In this document: one piece after another, positions 1 to 8,393 of the stretch
Layout: every line of letters starts with the position of its first letter
How positions within the stretch are numbered: position 1 is the first letter of the stretch
Origin: Marvinbryantia formatexigens
GTDB taxonomy: Bacteria > Bacillota > Clostridia > Oscillospirales > Ruminococcaceae
Direction: 5' to 3'
DNA: 60,782 bases
NCBI GenBank assembly: GCA_021771035.1
Contig: JAETPU010000018.1
Coordinates: 1 to 60,782, forward strand
The notes under the pieces: generated by a model
Databases searched by the model: none
Told to the model about the DNA's origin: nothing
Seen by the model: the letters and a program-made list of their open reading frames with translations, nothing else
Translations under genes and position numbers: made by a program

Positions 1-116
1 CGGTGTTTATTACCGTGAGGACCCACCTGTTCCCATTCCGAACACAGCAGTTAAGCTCACGTGTGCCGACGATACTTGGCGGGAAGCTGCCTGGGAAAAT
101 TGGTCGATGCCGGTAC
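1..116 (+). rRNA. rrf: 5S ribosomal RNA (5' edge at window start)
   Basis: The sequence carries the conserved 5S core, including CCATTCCGAACACAGCAG, GTTAAGCTC and the GATACTTGGCGGG arm. The 3' end GATGCCGG can pair with the first bases CGGTG to close helix I. Because helix I is short at the 5' side, one to a few bases probably lie just outside the window. It is followed at once by a strong terminator, so this is the end of an rRNA operon whose 16S and 23S genes would lie upstream, out of view. Confidence 0.93.
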
Positions 117-123
117 AAACTTG

Positions 124-153
124 GGACTTTAGCGAAAGCTAAGGTCCTTTTTT
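124..153 (+). terminator. Intrinsic terminator of the rRNA operon
   Basis: A 10-bp stem GGACTTTAGC / GCTAAGGTCC (one G-T pair) with a GAAA tetraloop is followed by six T residues, directly downstream of the 5S rRNA. Confidence 0.9.
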
Positions 154-281
154 GTTGCCTTTAGGTCAAACTAAAGATTTCATTAAGGTGGTGCGGCGGC
201 CATATTGAGGAAAAAGGGGCGGCATATGCTAATCTCTCCAGGGACCTTAATACAAAGGTCCCGGACGGCTCCACCCTATCC

Positions 282-569
282 TTGGCCCAGGTTCTCCACA
301 GGCCTGAGGCGGAAATCTTTACAGATTTAGATAAGCTTCTGTATCACAAATTTTTTAAGAACGCGGCACTGGACAGGGTAAACCGCCAGCTGGTCCTTAC
401 GGGACTCCAATGCCCTCAGAGGCAGGAGAACGCACAGATCCCAGTTGAAACCGTAACGGTGACCTGCAGCGCCTGCGGCGGCGTGACAGAAATTCCCGTG
501 CAGGGGAAGGGAAAATGCCAGTACTGCGGGTCCCAACTATCCGCTTTGCAGACGGCGAAGCGAGTTTAA
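282..569 (+). CDS. Small zinc-ribbon protein, probably a 5'-truncated remnant
   Basis: The C-terminal half holds two CxxC knuckles (CSAC and CQYC, about 20 residues apart) followed by GSQL, a typical zinc ribbon. The N-terminal half (FTDLDKLLYHKFFKNAALD) resembles the winged-helix segment found before such ribbons in clostridial proteins of unknown function. The only start in frame is a TTG at 282 with no convincing ribosome site. The frame stays open back to base 165, only 12 bases past the rRNA terminator, and the upstream part still reads like protein. I infer a fragment whose 5' end was lost when it came to lie beside the rRNA operon. It may not be expressed. A perfect terminator follows the stop. 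Confidence 0.45.
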   Translation: MAQVLHRPEAEIFTDLDKLLYHKFFKNAALDRVNRQLVLTGLQCPQRQENAQIPVETVTVTCSACGGVTEIPVQGKGKCQYCGSQLSALQTAKRV

Positions 570-576
570 ACAAAGA

Positions 577-618
577 CCCCCGCCGGATGTGCTTTGACGC
601 ATCCGGCGGGGGGTTTTG
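577..618 (+). terminator. Intrinsic terminator
   Basis: A 13-bp stem CCCCCGCCGGATG / CATCCGGCGGGGG with a 10-base loop is followed by a TTTT run. It lies just after the zinc-ribbon remnant, which suggests that reading frame was once a real 3' end. Bases 619-853 hold no gene, only a short 14-bp direct repeat (TGCGGTACTCTTGA twice). Confidence 0.85.
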
Positions 619-853
619 TTGAGTCTCCTTTGCGGTGCCGTATCATAGGGGTGCGGTACTCTTGATGCGGTACTCTTGATTCGGGATGCGGGCAGCCGCT
701 TTGCTTTGGAGGGCCATCGGCAGTAAATAGGCGGCGGGACTGCGGGAAACTGATCGAGACGCCGCAGTCCCGCCTATCCGGAGGCAGTATCAGAGAAATT
801 CCGGGGCATCCGGACGAGGCGGGAGACCGTGTTACCGGATGCCGCTTTTGAGG

Positions 854-1240
854 CTAATAGCCAAACAGGAGACGCAGACAGCTCAGCCAGCACAGGGAAC
901 CCGTGGGAATCCGAAGGGGGAGGGGAAGAAAGGCGCGCATGGCATCCAAACAGGAGATGCCCTGGGTAAAAATACTCTGGGGAAGGCTCAGCTGCTTTGA
1001 AGCGATGGAGATGTGCAGGGCGCCGTCCCGCAGCTGCAGCAGGAACAATCCCGTCTGCTGAGGAAACGCCGCCTGGCGGGTATTCCAATCCACCAAAAGA
1101 AAGGCTAAAAATCCGGTGAGCAACAGCCAGGTGACGAGAAAGGCCGTGATCCAGAGCATGGTGGGGTTGACTGCGCGCCTTTGCGCCTGCTGGGCCCGAT
1201 AGTAGCTGTCATAGGAATAGGAAAAAGGGGCTTTTTTCAA
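854..1240 (-). CDS. Small membrane protein of the gpr-spoIIP operon, function unknown
   Basis: This 128-residue protein has a short basic, tyrosine-rich N-terminus (about residues 1-25), one clear membrane segment (about 28-50, WITAFLVTWLLLTGFLAFLLV), an extracytoplasmic part with no motif I recognise, and a weakly hydrophobic C-terminus. The start is TTG, chosen because AAGGA lies 9 bases upstream; no ATG fits. It is the third leftward gene after gpr and spoIIP, 88 bases behind spoIIP, so it is probably co-transcribed and a forespore or sporulation role is possible. That is inference from position only. Confidence 0.6.
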   Translation of the reverse strand: MKKAPFSYSYDSYYRAQQAQRRAVNPTMLWITAFLVTWLLLTGFLAFLLVDWNTRQAAFPQQTGLFLLQLRDGALHISIASKQLSLPQSIFTQGISCLDAMRAFLPLPLRIPTGSLCWLSCLRLLFGY

Positions 1241-1328
1241 TGTTTCACATCCTTTTGGGAGAGGACTTCCCGAAAATAGCTGGGAGAACGATAACCGCAG
1301 AATGGGGAGGATTTGGTGAGGCGTTCCA

Positions 1329-2501
1329 CTACTGAATCTGTTTTTTCAGTGTGGCTGCCAGGGATTTCCCCACATCATGGGCGGTCCGTTCACATTCCTC
1401 CAGGGTATTGCCATGGGACCCGAACTCCAGGAGCAGGGAGCCCTGGGTCAGATCCTGATTATATTTGCGGTAGCAGAAGAAGATGGGACGGGTGAGCCCC
1501 GGATAGGCGCTTTCCATCGAATCCTGGAGAGAGGCGGCAAACCGCAGGTTCTGATCCCAGTTGGGCATATCCATGGTTCCATCGTCACAGCCCGCGATAA
1601 TCATTACCTGGGCGGTTTTTTCCCCATTGATATCGGAGACCGCCTTAATCACAGTGCCGTCCTCCCGCTGGATGGCGTCCCGGTGCACATCGATTACCAC
1701 TTTAATGGAGGGGTACTTTTCCAGATAGCCCTTCACAGTGTCGGCGCTGCGCTCATAGGATCCGTTATAGGAGGGATAATCGTGCTGGGTGGCGTCGTGG
1801 AGCGTGACAATTCCGGCGTCGTTGAGCTCCTGGGTAATGATATCCCCCAGGCGCACCACGTTTTTACTGTTGTCCCGATTGCGCCAGGAGGCATTGCTCT
1901 TATCATAGAAATCCACGTCATAGGGGGCATAGCTCTCCGTGGCGTGGGTATGCATAATTAATACCTGGGGTTCGTCGGTATCCTTAATGACCATCTCCAA
2001 CGGCTTTTGCAGCTGCTGGATGACATTGTCCCGGGAGAGATTCGTGGAATTTTTAAGAAATCCGCTACCGGTGGGAATATAGGCGGAGGAGCTTCCGGCA
2101 GAATAGTGAACCTCCGAGATAGCGCCGCGGTTTTCCTCGGGAATATCGTCAATGGAGGGCAGCGGCTCGGAGGACTCCTGGGAGGATTCCTCCTGAGAGG
2201 AGCTGGGCTCCTGGGAGGATGCCTGGGAAGATGAGGATTCCATTTCCTCCAATTCCTGTGGGATTTCATTATCTAAGAGCTCCTGGGCAAACCGTTCCCG
2301 CGCCAGGGCAGCTGTGCCGTCCGGTACCGTCATGGCGGCGGATGCCAGGGTCATTTGCAGCATCCAATCCCCCATCTGCGGCAATGCGGCAACCAGAAGC
2401 CGTGTCCCGCAGATCCCCGCCAGCACGGCGCAGGATACTGCCAGAATCCGTTTGCCCTTTGGCCTGTGTACCTGTCGTCTTCTCAAAGCCAATCCCCCCA
2501 T
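1329..2501 (-). CDS. spoIIP: Stage II sporulation protein P (peptidoglycan amidase/endopeptidase)
   Basis: SpoIIP works with SpoIID and SpoIIM in the septal membrane, where it cleaves peptidoglycan during engulfment. The 390-residue protein has an N-terminal membrane anchor (about residues 19-40), a long Ser/Gln/Glu-rich linker (about 88-115), and the SpoIIP domain with LIMHTHATESY (H184, H186, E189), VVIDVHRDA (H273) and LLEFGSHGN near the C-terminus, the expected zinc and catalytic residues. It follows gpr with a gap of about 160 bases, the same order as in Bacillus. The ATG at 2501 lacks a ribosome site. A TTG at 2486 preceded by GGGGGA is a possible alternative start. Confidence 0.95.
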   Translation of the reverse strand: MGGLALRRRQVHRPKGKRILAVSCAVLAGICGTRLLVAALPQMGDWMLQMTLASAAMTVPDGTAALARERFAQELLDNEIPQELEEMESSSSQASSQEPSSSQEESSQESSEPLPSIDDIPEENRGAISEVHYSAGSSSAYIPTGSGFLKNSTNLSRDNVIQQLQKPLEMVIKDTDEPQVLIMHTHATESYAPYDVDFYDKSNASWRNRDNSKNVVRLGDIITQELNDAGIVTLHDATQHDYPSYNGSYERSADTVKGYLEKYPSIKVVIDVHRDAIQREDGTVIKAVSDINGEKTAQVMIIAGCDDGTMDMPNWDQNLRFAASLQDSMESAYPGLTRPIFFCYRKYNQDLTQGSLLLEFGSHGNTLEECERTAHDVGKSLAATLKKQIQ

Positions 2502-2665
2502 GAACGATGCGCCGCCTGAGGAAGCGGTACCTCCATAGGCCGGCGCGCTGTTTTATCTTCCTTCCGGAAAAGATCCGGTTGTCCATGGATGAGTGTTTCT
2601 ACGCATCCATGGGTTCTACTGTCCATGGTATGCACAGGGGAAAAAACTTATGCCATTGCGGAGAT

Positions 2666-3523
2666 TCACATGGTGAGGGAGGCGATATCCTCCTGGCTCA
2701 GGTTTGGCTGAAGAGCCCGGTTGATAGAGGCGGCCAGCAGTTTCGCCCCTTTCTCGATCATCTCGTCGATATCCCGGGGAGTGACAATCATGCGGGCGGT
2801 ATCCTTGGCGTCGGCGGTTTTACCCAGCAGCTCCTGGGCCAAGGTTCCCGCATCCACCACCGTGGGTATGCCTACCGCCACGACGGGAATACCCATAGTG
2901 GCGGGGGAAATTTCCTTACGGGAGTTTTGCACCCCGGCTCCGGGAGAGATCCCGGTATTGGTGATTTGTACGGTGTTGCCCAGCCGGGAGAGGCTGGAGG
3001 CTGCCAGGGCGTCGATGACCACCAGCGCCGCCGCACCGATTTCCCGGACGGTTCCATGGATGAGATCTCCCGCTTCCACGCCTGTCTGGCCCAGAACGCC
3101 GGGGGAGAGCACCGCCACCTGAGAAAAGGCAGAGAATATCTCCTGGCCCGAGAGCGCGGCATGGCGGGTTGCCAGAGTATAGTCCGCTGTGCGGGGGCCC
3201 AGGGCGTCCGGCGTGATGTGAAAATTCCCCAGTCCGGCCACCAGGACACAGCCATCCAGCGGCTGGGGGAGCAGAGAGGAAATTTCGCGGGCAATGGTTT
3301 CGATTTCCTCATGTTCGGCCCCGCCCTGGGAAAACGGCGGGGATTCCACAGTGATATAGTCCCCGATGGGCTTGCCGACTTTTTTCTCACCCGCCTGGGA
3401 TTGGATTTTCACGCGGGTGACCTTCAGACGCCCTGTCTGATATTCCTCCTGGGCGATGCCGTCGATAGAACGGTCCTGATGCAGATGAATGGCCTCCAGG
3501 GCCAAATCGGTGCGGATTGGCAT
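2666..3523 (-). CDS. gpr: Spore germination protease GPR
   Basis: GPR degrades small acid-soluble spore proteins at germination and is made as a zymogen that self-processes in the developing spore. The 285-residue product starts MPIRTDLALEA, which matches the short propeptide region of the family, and carries the hallmarks GLGNFHITPDALGP, GIPVVAVGIPTVVDAG and a C-terminal block rich in small residues. The ATG at 3523 is chosen because AGGGAGGAG lies 7 bases upstream; longer in-frame extensions have no ribosome site and look non-coding. It is the first gene of the gpr-spoIIP operon. I looked for a forespore sigma-G promoter upstream but could not identify one. Confidence 0.95.
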   Translation of the reverse strand: MPIRTDLALEAIHLHQDRSIDGIAQEEYQTGRLKVTRVKIQSQAGEKKVGKPIGDYITVESPPFSQGGAEHEEIETIAREISSLLPQPLDGCVLVAGLGNFHITPDALGPRTADYTLATRHAALSGQEIFSAFSQVAVLSPGVLGQTGVEAGDLIHGTVREIGAAALVVIDALAASSLSRLGNTVQITNTGISPGAGVQNSRKEISPATMGIPVVAVGIPTVVDAGTLAQELLGKTADAKDTARMIVTPRDIDEMIEKGAKLLAASINRALQPNLSQEDIASLTM

Positions 3524-3710
3524 GGCAGAACTCCTCCCTTGACTCAAAATTCCCGGCTGTGCCGGTACCGTTGGTTCCTGCTGGAAGCATATGGGAATGA
3601 AGCGGGAACACGGGGTGTAAAATAGGAAAGAACTGGTGGTAGTTTTCCCAGGCGGGCCTGGTTTATTCCGGACAGGCGGGGAATGATTCGGGAGGATGGA
3701 AGTTTTGGGA

Positions 3711-3770
3711 TGAGAAAACAAGGAGGGCTTGCGGCTTCTTGGTTTTTACCGGTTTTGACTGAGTTACTAG
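3711..3770 (+). repeat. Degenerate fragment of dispersed repeat family A
   Basis: The text GGGCTTGCGGCTTCTTGGTTTTTACC followed by a TGACTGAGT-like tail matches, with several differences, the hairpin module seen intact at 60374-60408 and 4708-4785. It is a worn single-module copy in the 366-base gap between gpr and the next gene; the rest of that gap holds nothing I recognise. Confidence 0.45.
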
Positions 3771-3889
3771 ACATAGCAAAGCAGGAAGAAAAGGCTGCGG
3801 AGGTTTGCTGTTCGGGGTTTACATTGGGCTAATTGGTAGATAAAATATATATGAGAGACAAATCAGTAGTTGCAGAGGGGATGATGAAT

Positions 3890-4102
3890 ATGTTATGGTC
3901 CATTTGCGGAGGAATGATATTTCTTTTGTTAGGTATTTTGTTTTTTTTGAAGCCAGATTTGATATGGAAAATAACAGAGGAATGGAAATCTTATAGCGCA
4001 GATGAACCATCTGATTTATATATGAAAAGCACAAAATTTGGAGGTATTTTGTTTGCTATATTGGGAGTCATCGTGATAATACTTCCGTTTGTTTTAGAAT
4101 AA
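3890..4102 (+). CDS. Small two-helix membrane protein, DUF6199-like
   Basis: The product is about 70 residues with two membrane helices (about 3-20 and 48-68) around a soluble middle carrying IWKITEEWKSY and DEPSDLYMKSTKFGG. That pattern matches the small Firmicutes family I know as DUF6199, whose function is unknown. Several ATG codons lie close together; the one at 3890 has AGAGGGG at the right distance, while 3881 and 3884 are too close. Base use is clearly AT-rich compared with its neighbours, which suggests recent acquisition. It stands alone between a family A fragment and a large family A block. Confidence 0.7.
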   Translation: MLWSICGGMIFLLLGILFFLKPDLIWKITEEWKSYSADEPSDLYMKSTKFGGILFAILGVIVIILPFVLE

Positions 4103-4208
4103 CAACTTCCAGTTTGTATGGTGATGGCTGATACTAAAAAATCTTTAAAGCAGAATTGGCTGTCAAAGCAAAAACACTAAATAAGTTGGTATGAACACAT
4201 AACCTTCG

Positions 4209-5080
4209 AGTGGGTGTGCCAAAAACTACCCCAGGGGGAGATACCCAAGAGGAGGAACGCCTCTTGGGCGGCTCTTTTCCCCTTTTCTGGCCGTGCAGAC
4301 CACCATTTGGAAATTGCTACGGGGATGCTGAGGGGCTAAGAAGAGAACAAAGCCAAGCGCATCCCGGTGCCATTCGGCATACAGGAAAGCTGTGGAGTTT
4401 TGAACTTGTTTCAAAACTCACAGAGGATGCGCGTATAGCTCATTATTTCAATTGACTGTGTGCATCTCCGCGGACACCTCCCGGCATTGAGCGGGCAGGA
4501 GGGGGAAAACAAAAAGTGTGGTTTTTCTGAATTGGCATGAAAATAGGGTTATTTCACCCATTTAAATTATCATCCAATTCCCTCCCAAAGCCCTGCCGGG
4601 GGCGGTACTTTCCCGTGGGGGAAAGTACCCAAAGGCCACAAAGGGGAGAGAGGATTTCGATTTTCCTCTCTCCCCTTTGGAACCCCACTCACTTTTAAAA
4701 ACGACAAAGGCGGCATTAGAAACCAAGAAGAGCCTGCGGGTTCTTGGTTTCTACCAGCCTTCTCTCATTGATTGTGCAAAACTACCCTAAAGGGGGAGAT
4801 ACCCAAGAGGAGGAACGCCTCTTGGGCAGGTCTTTCCCCCATTTCTGACTGCGCAGAAATGGGGTGCCCCCGCGGCATGAGCGGGCAGGGAAAGTAAAAT
4901 AAAAAGTGTAGTTTTTCTGAATTGGCATGAAAATAGGGTTATTTCACCCATTTAAATTATCATCCAATTCCTTCCTTAAGCCCCTGCCGCCGGGATGCGG
5001 GTAGTCCTATCTTGTCTGAGTGAATCAGCTCTCCGTGGTTAATGCTGGGGGAGCGGAGAATAAAACTGAGCGCATCCCGG
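4209..5080 (+). repeat. Dispersed repeat family A, block of several modules
   Basis: This non-coding block is a chain of hairpin modules that recur elsewhere in the window. It contains a CCCAAGAGG/CCTCTTGGG hairpin module (twice, near 4245 and 4800), a GGGATGC/GCATCCC stem (near 4323), a hairpin GAGTTTTGAA / TTCAAAACTC (4395-4419), two copies of the core ending AATTATCATCCAATTCC (about 4480-4600 and 4870-4980), a 14-bp hairpin (4640-4678, loop containing TTTCGATT) and an AGAAACCAAGAA hairpin (near 4708). It ends five bases from the yaaA stop codon. No credible reading frame lies in it. Confidence 0.85.
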
Positions 5081-5082
5081 TA

Positions 5083-5835
5083 TCAGTCATGCCCGGGTTG
5101 AATGAAGGTAAGAGTATCGTCACTGGAGAGAAGAGGCGCGAATTGGTAGCCGTTCCAGGAAAAATCCAGCAGCTGCTCCGGGGCGCTCAGGCGGTTCTTA
5201 ATTATCCAGCGTGCCATTTCTCCCCGGGCCATCTTGGCTTGGGTGGCGAGCGTTCTGAGTTTTCTGCGTTTTGTCTGCAAAAACCGGCAGGCGATGACCC
5301 GGCAGCCTCCCATCCGCTGGAGATGGGGGAGAACCTCCCGGGCATATTCCTGGGAGGCAAGGGAGACAAACAGGGTATCCTCGCCCTTTAGAAATTGGGC
5401 AGGACGGCTGTCCCAGAACTGATAGAGGGTTTTCCCCTGCGGGAAAAAGGAACAGGCAAATTCCAGCCGGTGGGGTCGTATGGCATCCAGGGGGCGCAGC
5501 ACGCCATAAAAGGCGCTGAGAATCCGAAGGTGTTCCTGGGCGAAGAGAAAATCCTCCCGGGAAAAATCCTGGGAATTCAGATGCTGGAACTGAAGTCCCC
5601 AAAAACTGGTGAGAGCATATAGGGGAGAGGCCTGTGAAAAGCCCTGATAGGCGGCAAAGGCATCCATTGCCAGCTGAGGGTTCACGTGCAAAAGGCTTTC
5701 CAGCTGGAAGGGGGCATATTGTGCCAGTAGCTGAGCCAGGATATGGGCCTCCCGGCAGAAGGCAGGCTGTGTCATATCCAATGTGGGGACAGTGCCGCGG
5801 CGCAGCTGTTTGGCAGGGGAAATCAGCACAATCAT
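5083..5835 (-). CDS. yaaA: YaaA/UPF0246 family peroxide-stress protein
   Basis: The 250-residue protein begins MIVLISPAKQL, the family signature, and contains LTSFWGLQFQHLN, SAFYGVLRPLDAI and the C-terminal FSWNGYQFAPLLSSDDTLTF block, all typical of YaaA. In E. coli the family limits free iron and protects DNA from peroxide damage; the biochemistry is still thin. The ATG at 5835 is preceded by AAGGAG. The gene stands alone and leftward. A promoter with a palindrome over its -10 lies about 95 bases upstream, and a family A block begins right after the stop. Confidence 0.9.
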   Translation of the reverse strand: MIVLISPAKQLRRGTVPTLDMTQPAFCREAHILAQLLAQYAPFQLESLLHVNPQLAMDAFAAYQGFSQASPLYALTSFWGLQFQHLNSQDFSREDFLFAQEHLRILSAFYGVLRPLDAIRPHRLEFACSFFPQGKTLYQFWDSRPAQFLKGEDTLFVSLASQEYAREVLPHLQRMGGCRVIACRFLQTKRRKLRTLATQAKMARGEMARWIIKNRLSAPEQLLDFSWNGYQFAPLLSSDDTLTFIQPGHD

Positions 5836-5928
5836 GGGAGAAAACTCCTTTCTGTGTTGTCGGATATCAGGCGGGATGATATCGCGATTGTCAGAGTCCG
5901 GGAACACCGGCAGCGGGGACAACTGTAC

Positions 5929-5964
5929 TATCGTTATTGTACGATACCGGAAGAAAAAAGTCGA
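5929..5964 (-). promoter_or_regulatory. Probable yaaA promoter with overlapping palindromic operator
   Basis: On the minus strand TCGACT (5959-5964), a 17-bp spacer and TACAAT (5936-5941) form a sigma-A type promoter. The -10 lies inside a perfect 6-bp inverted repeat TATCGT-N6-ACGATA (5929-5946), where a bound repressor would block RNA polymerase. The sequence is not the PerR or LexA box as I know them. Confidence 0.45.
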
Positions 5965-6224
5965 TGGGGCTTGATGGAAGCACCCGACTGGGGGAAGTTT
6001 GCCGATACCGTCTAAAAGGCACAGGCGCGGGATCCCCTGGCAGACGATAGGTGCGCCCCGCGCAGAAAGGAGGGCTCCCAGCCTGCCTGAACCGGGTACT
6101 CCGGGATTTTGGGAGGGAATGGACCCGGTTGGAGCGGGGAAGGAGCCCCTTTTGCTGAGGGGATGTTCTGTTTGACGTCCAGGACGGTTATTTTATGGCG
6201 GGAACCAGGCAAGAAGCGGCAAAA

Positions 6225-6248
6225 CCCGCGAAAACAGCGGGATTTTTT
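6225..6248 (+). terminator. Short terminator-like hairpin upstream of rpsT
   Basis: CCCGC / GCGGG with a 7-base loop is followed by ATTTTTT. The stem is only 5 bp, so termination would be partial. It may insulate rpsT from upstream transcription. The rest of 5965-6258 holds no recognisable feature. Confidence 0.35.
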
Positions 6249-6258
6249 GAAAAACTCC

Positions 6259-6287
6259 TTGATTTTTTTTGGAAAGAATGGTATGAT
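6259..6287 (+). promoter_or_regulatory. rpsT promoter (sigma-A, extended -10)
   Basis: TTGATT (6259-6264), a spacer of exactly 17 bases and TATGAT (6282-6287) with a TG one base upstream of the -10 make a strong vegetative promoter. It ends 36 bases before the rpsT start. Confidence 0.7.
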
Positions 6288-6323
6288 AACTTGTACTGTG
6301 TAAGATTGTAAGGGGGTGTCCGA

Positions 6324-6578
6324 ATGCCGAACATTAAATCTGCAAAGAAAAGAGTTCTTGTCAATGAGACGAAGGCCATGCACAACAAGGCTGTGAAGTC
6401 CAACCTGAAGACAGTTCTCAAGAAGGCGGATGCTGCCATCGTGGCAAACAGCGAGAACAAAGCCGAGGCTGTCAAGCTTGCAATAAAGAAATTGGATCAG
6501 GCTGCTGCAAAGGGTATTCTGCATAAGAATACGGCTGCCAGAAAAAAATCTCAGCTGACTTGCAGAGTTGCAGGTTAA
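6324..6578 (+). CDS. rpsT: 30S ribosomal protein S20
   Basis: This basic 84-residue protein binds 16S rRNA in the small subunit. MPNIKSAKKRVLVNE and the C-terminal KGILHKNTAARKKSQL block are the family signature, and the length is the usual one. The start is ATG with AAGGGGG about 9 bases upstream. It is monocistronic, with its own promoter just upstream and a terminator 70 bases downstream. Confidence 0.98.
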   Translation: MPNIKSAKKRVLVNETKAMHNKAVKSNLKTVLKKADAAIVANSENKAEAVKLAIKKLDQAAAKGILHKNTAARKKSQLTCRVAG

Positions 6579-6646
6579 TTGCAGGATTTGCCTCATCGGT
6601 TCCGCCGATGTGCGCACGCGGCGGAAGGTTTTACGTTGACAGGAGA

Positions 6647-6673
6647 CCCGCTCCCTTGTGGGGCGGGTTTTTT
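6647..6673 (+). terminator. rpsT terminator
   Basis: An 8-bp stem CCCGCTCC / GGGGCGGG (one T-G pair) is followed by six T residues. A second hairpin TTCCGCCG / CGGCGGAA (6600-6626) without a T run lies just before it. Confidence 0.85.
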
Positions 6674-7344
6674 GTATCTTTTTTTGAAGCGTTAGTTTTG
6701 ATCCCAAGCGCCTGGAGACGGCAGTTTTGGCCTGGCGGAAGGGCTGGGCCTGTCCCGGAAACAGCCCGGGGTGTTTCTGGAAATGAAAGGCAACCGGGAA
6801 ACGCCATGGACGCAGACAGGTTTCTTTCGATATCGGGGACAAAGCTGCCGCTTTCCGATGAATTTAACTAACATCAACGGAACCATCAACTTTGAAGAAG
6901 GCCGGCCTTTTTCTGTAGAAAAGGCAGACGTTATGCGCCTGAGGACTTCTTCCAGAGCCTAACGCAGGGCGCTAGGGTTGATACCCGGATATCAAAAAAA
7001 CATTACCGAAATATCCGCTTGCTAGAGGGCCTTTCTGCGCCGGCAGTTTTCCGGGCGGCGGTTTTCCGAAGAGGAGCCCGGGCATCCTTGTGCTGCTTGT
7101 GCGGGGGATGAAACCGGGCTGTGTACAGGGAGCTGGAGATTTTGGAGGGGAACGCGGAGAAGCGGGAGATATCATCCAGGTTCCGCCGGACCCAGGCGGA
7201 CAGGCGCAGGAGCAGAGGAGATTAGAGTTGGCGCCGCTGAGCGGGAATCTGGGCTTCAGCGGTAGGTAAACATCATCAAACAGGGATTGAGAGACGGCAG
7301 CTGGGAGGCGCTTTCGCGGCATACCGGCAGGGAGGTAAGAGAAG
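6674..7344. other. Intergenic stretch without a recognised gene
   Basis: About 670 bases between rpsT and prmA. Open frames on both strands here lack ribosome sites and family features. A short perfect palindrome AAGGCCGGCCTT lies near 6898. I see no repeat of family A or B and no clear promoter. Confidence 0.5.
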
Positions 7345-8292
7345 ATGCAGTCACAGGATTGGAAGGAAATTATCGTCAGTATCCCCGCCCAGCGGGTGGA
7401 GGAGGCCACGGCAATCTGTCAGATGACGGTGCCCTATGGCGTATATATCGAGGATTATTCGGATTTGGAGACACAGGCGCCTCAAATTGCCCATGTGGAT
7501 TTAATTGATGAGGAGCTGTTAAGCCGGGACAGGACAAAGGCGCTGATTCATATTTATCTGGAGCCCCAGGTGAATCCTGCCGAGGCGGTTTCGTTTTTGA
7601 CCCAGCGCCTGGGCGCCCAGCAGATTGCCAATTCCATTCAGGTTACCCAGACCCGGGAGGAGGATTGGGCCACCGCCTGGAAGCAGTATTACCATCCCAC
7701 CAAGGTGGGGAAGCGCCTGGTTGTGTGCCCCACCTGGGAGGACTATACGCCCGGGCCGGACGAGGTGGTGCTGCAGTTGGATCCCGGCATGGCCTTCGGA
7801 ACCGGAACCCATGACACCACCAGGCTGTGTATGCAGCTTTTGGAGGAGGTGGTGGAGGACACCACTGAGCTTTTGGATGTGGGTACCGGCAGCGGGATTC
7901 TCTCCATTGCGGCCGCCCTATTGGGGGCAAGGAGCTGCCTGGGCTGTGACATCGATGAGGTGGCGGTGCGCACGGCAAAGGAAAACGCCCAGGTGAACGG
8001 CGTACAGGACAGGGCGAAATTCTTCTGTGGGGATTTGGCCCAGCAGGTACAGGGAAAATTCGATGTTATCTGCGCCAATATTGTAGCGGATGTAATCCTC
8101 CGCCTGCTGCCCTGTGTCCCGGCACTGCTGCGGGAAAAGGGCGTGTTTCTGGCCTCCGGCATTATTGAGGAGCGGGCCCCACAAGTGATAGCCGCGCTGC
8201 AGGAGCAGGGCTTTTCCTGTATCAGCCGCCGGGATTCCGGGGGCTGGGTGGCCCTGTGCGCGGGCCGTGCTGAGGCGGGAAGCGGGAAGTAA
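7345..8292 (+). CDS. prmA: Ribosomal protein L11 methyltransferase
   Basis: PrmA uses S-adenosylmethionine to methylate ribosomal protein L11. The 315-residue protein has the N-terminal L11-binding domain (about 1-110), the linker motif DPGMAFGTGTHDTTRLC, the SAM-binding loop LLDVGTGSGILSIAAALLG, the acidic CDIDEVAV strand end, and the NIVADVI catalytic region. Its length is normal for Firmicutes. The ATG at 7345 follows GGGAGG at good spacing. rsmE follows about 100 bases downstream in the same direction, a common pairing, so the two are probably one transcript. Confidence 0.96.
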   Translation: MQSQDWKEIIVSIPAQRVEEATAICQMTVPYGVYIEDYSDLETQAPQIAHVDLIDEELLSRDRTKALIHIYLEPQVNPAEAVSFLTQRLGAQQIANSIQVTQTREEDWATAWKQYYHPTKVGKRLVVCPTWEDYTPGPDEVVLQLDPGMAFGTGTHDTTRLCMQLLEEVVEDTTELLDVGTGSGILSIAAALLGARSCLGCDIDEVAVRTAKENAQVNGVQDRAKFFCGDLAQQVQGKFDVICANIVADVILRLLPCVPALLREKGVFLASGIIEERAPQVIAALQEQGFSCISRRDSGGWVALCAGRAEAGSGK

Positions 8293-8393
8293 CAGAAGCC
8301 ATCGGGCCCCTGTGTCCGGCACCGTTTGCAGCCGCAGTTTGAGGACTCTCAAGGGCGAAACCGATACAATTTCGGAAAGGAATGGTCATTGCA

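Noticed and set aside
3387-3721. N-terminal extension of gpr up to 3721
   Set aside because: The extra 66 residues are unlike the family and lack a ribosome site, while ATG 3523 has a near-perfect one.
6012-6842. A 276-codon minus-strand frame spanning rpsT
   Set aside because: It covers a certain ribosomal protein gene with its promoter and terminator; no features of its own.
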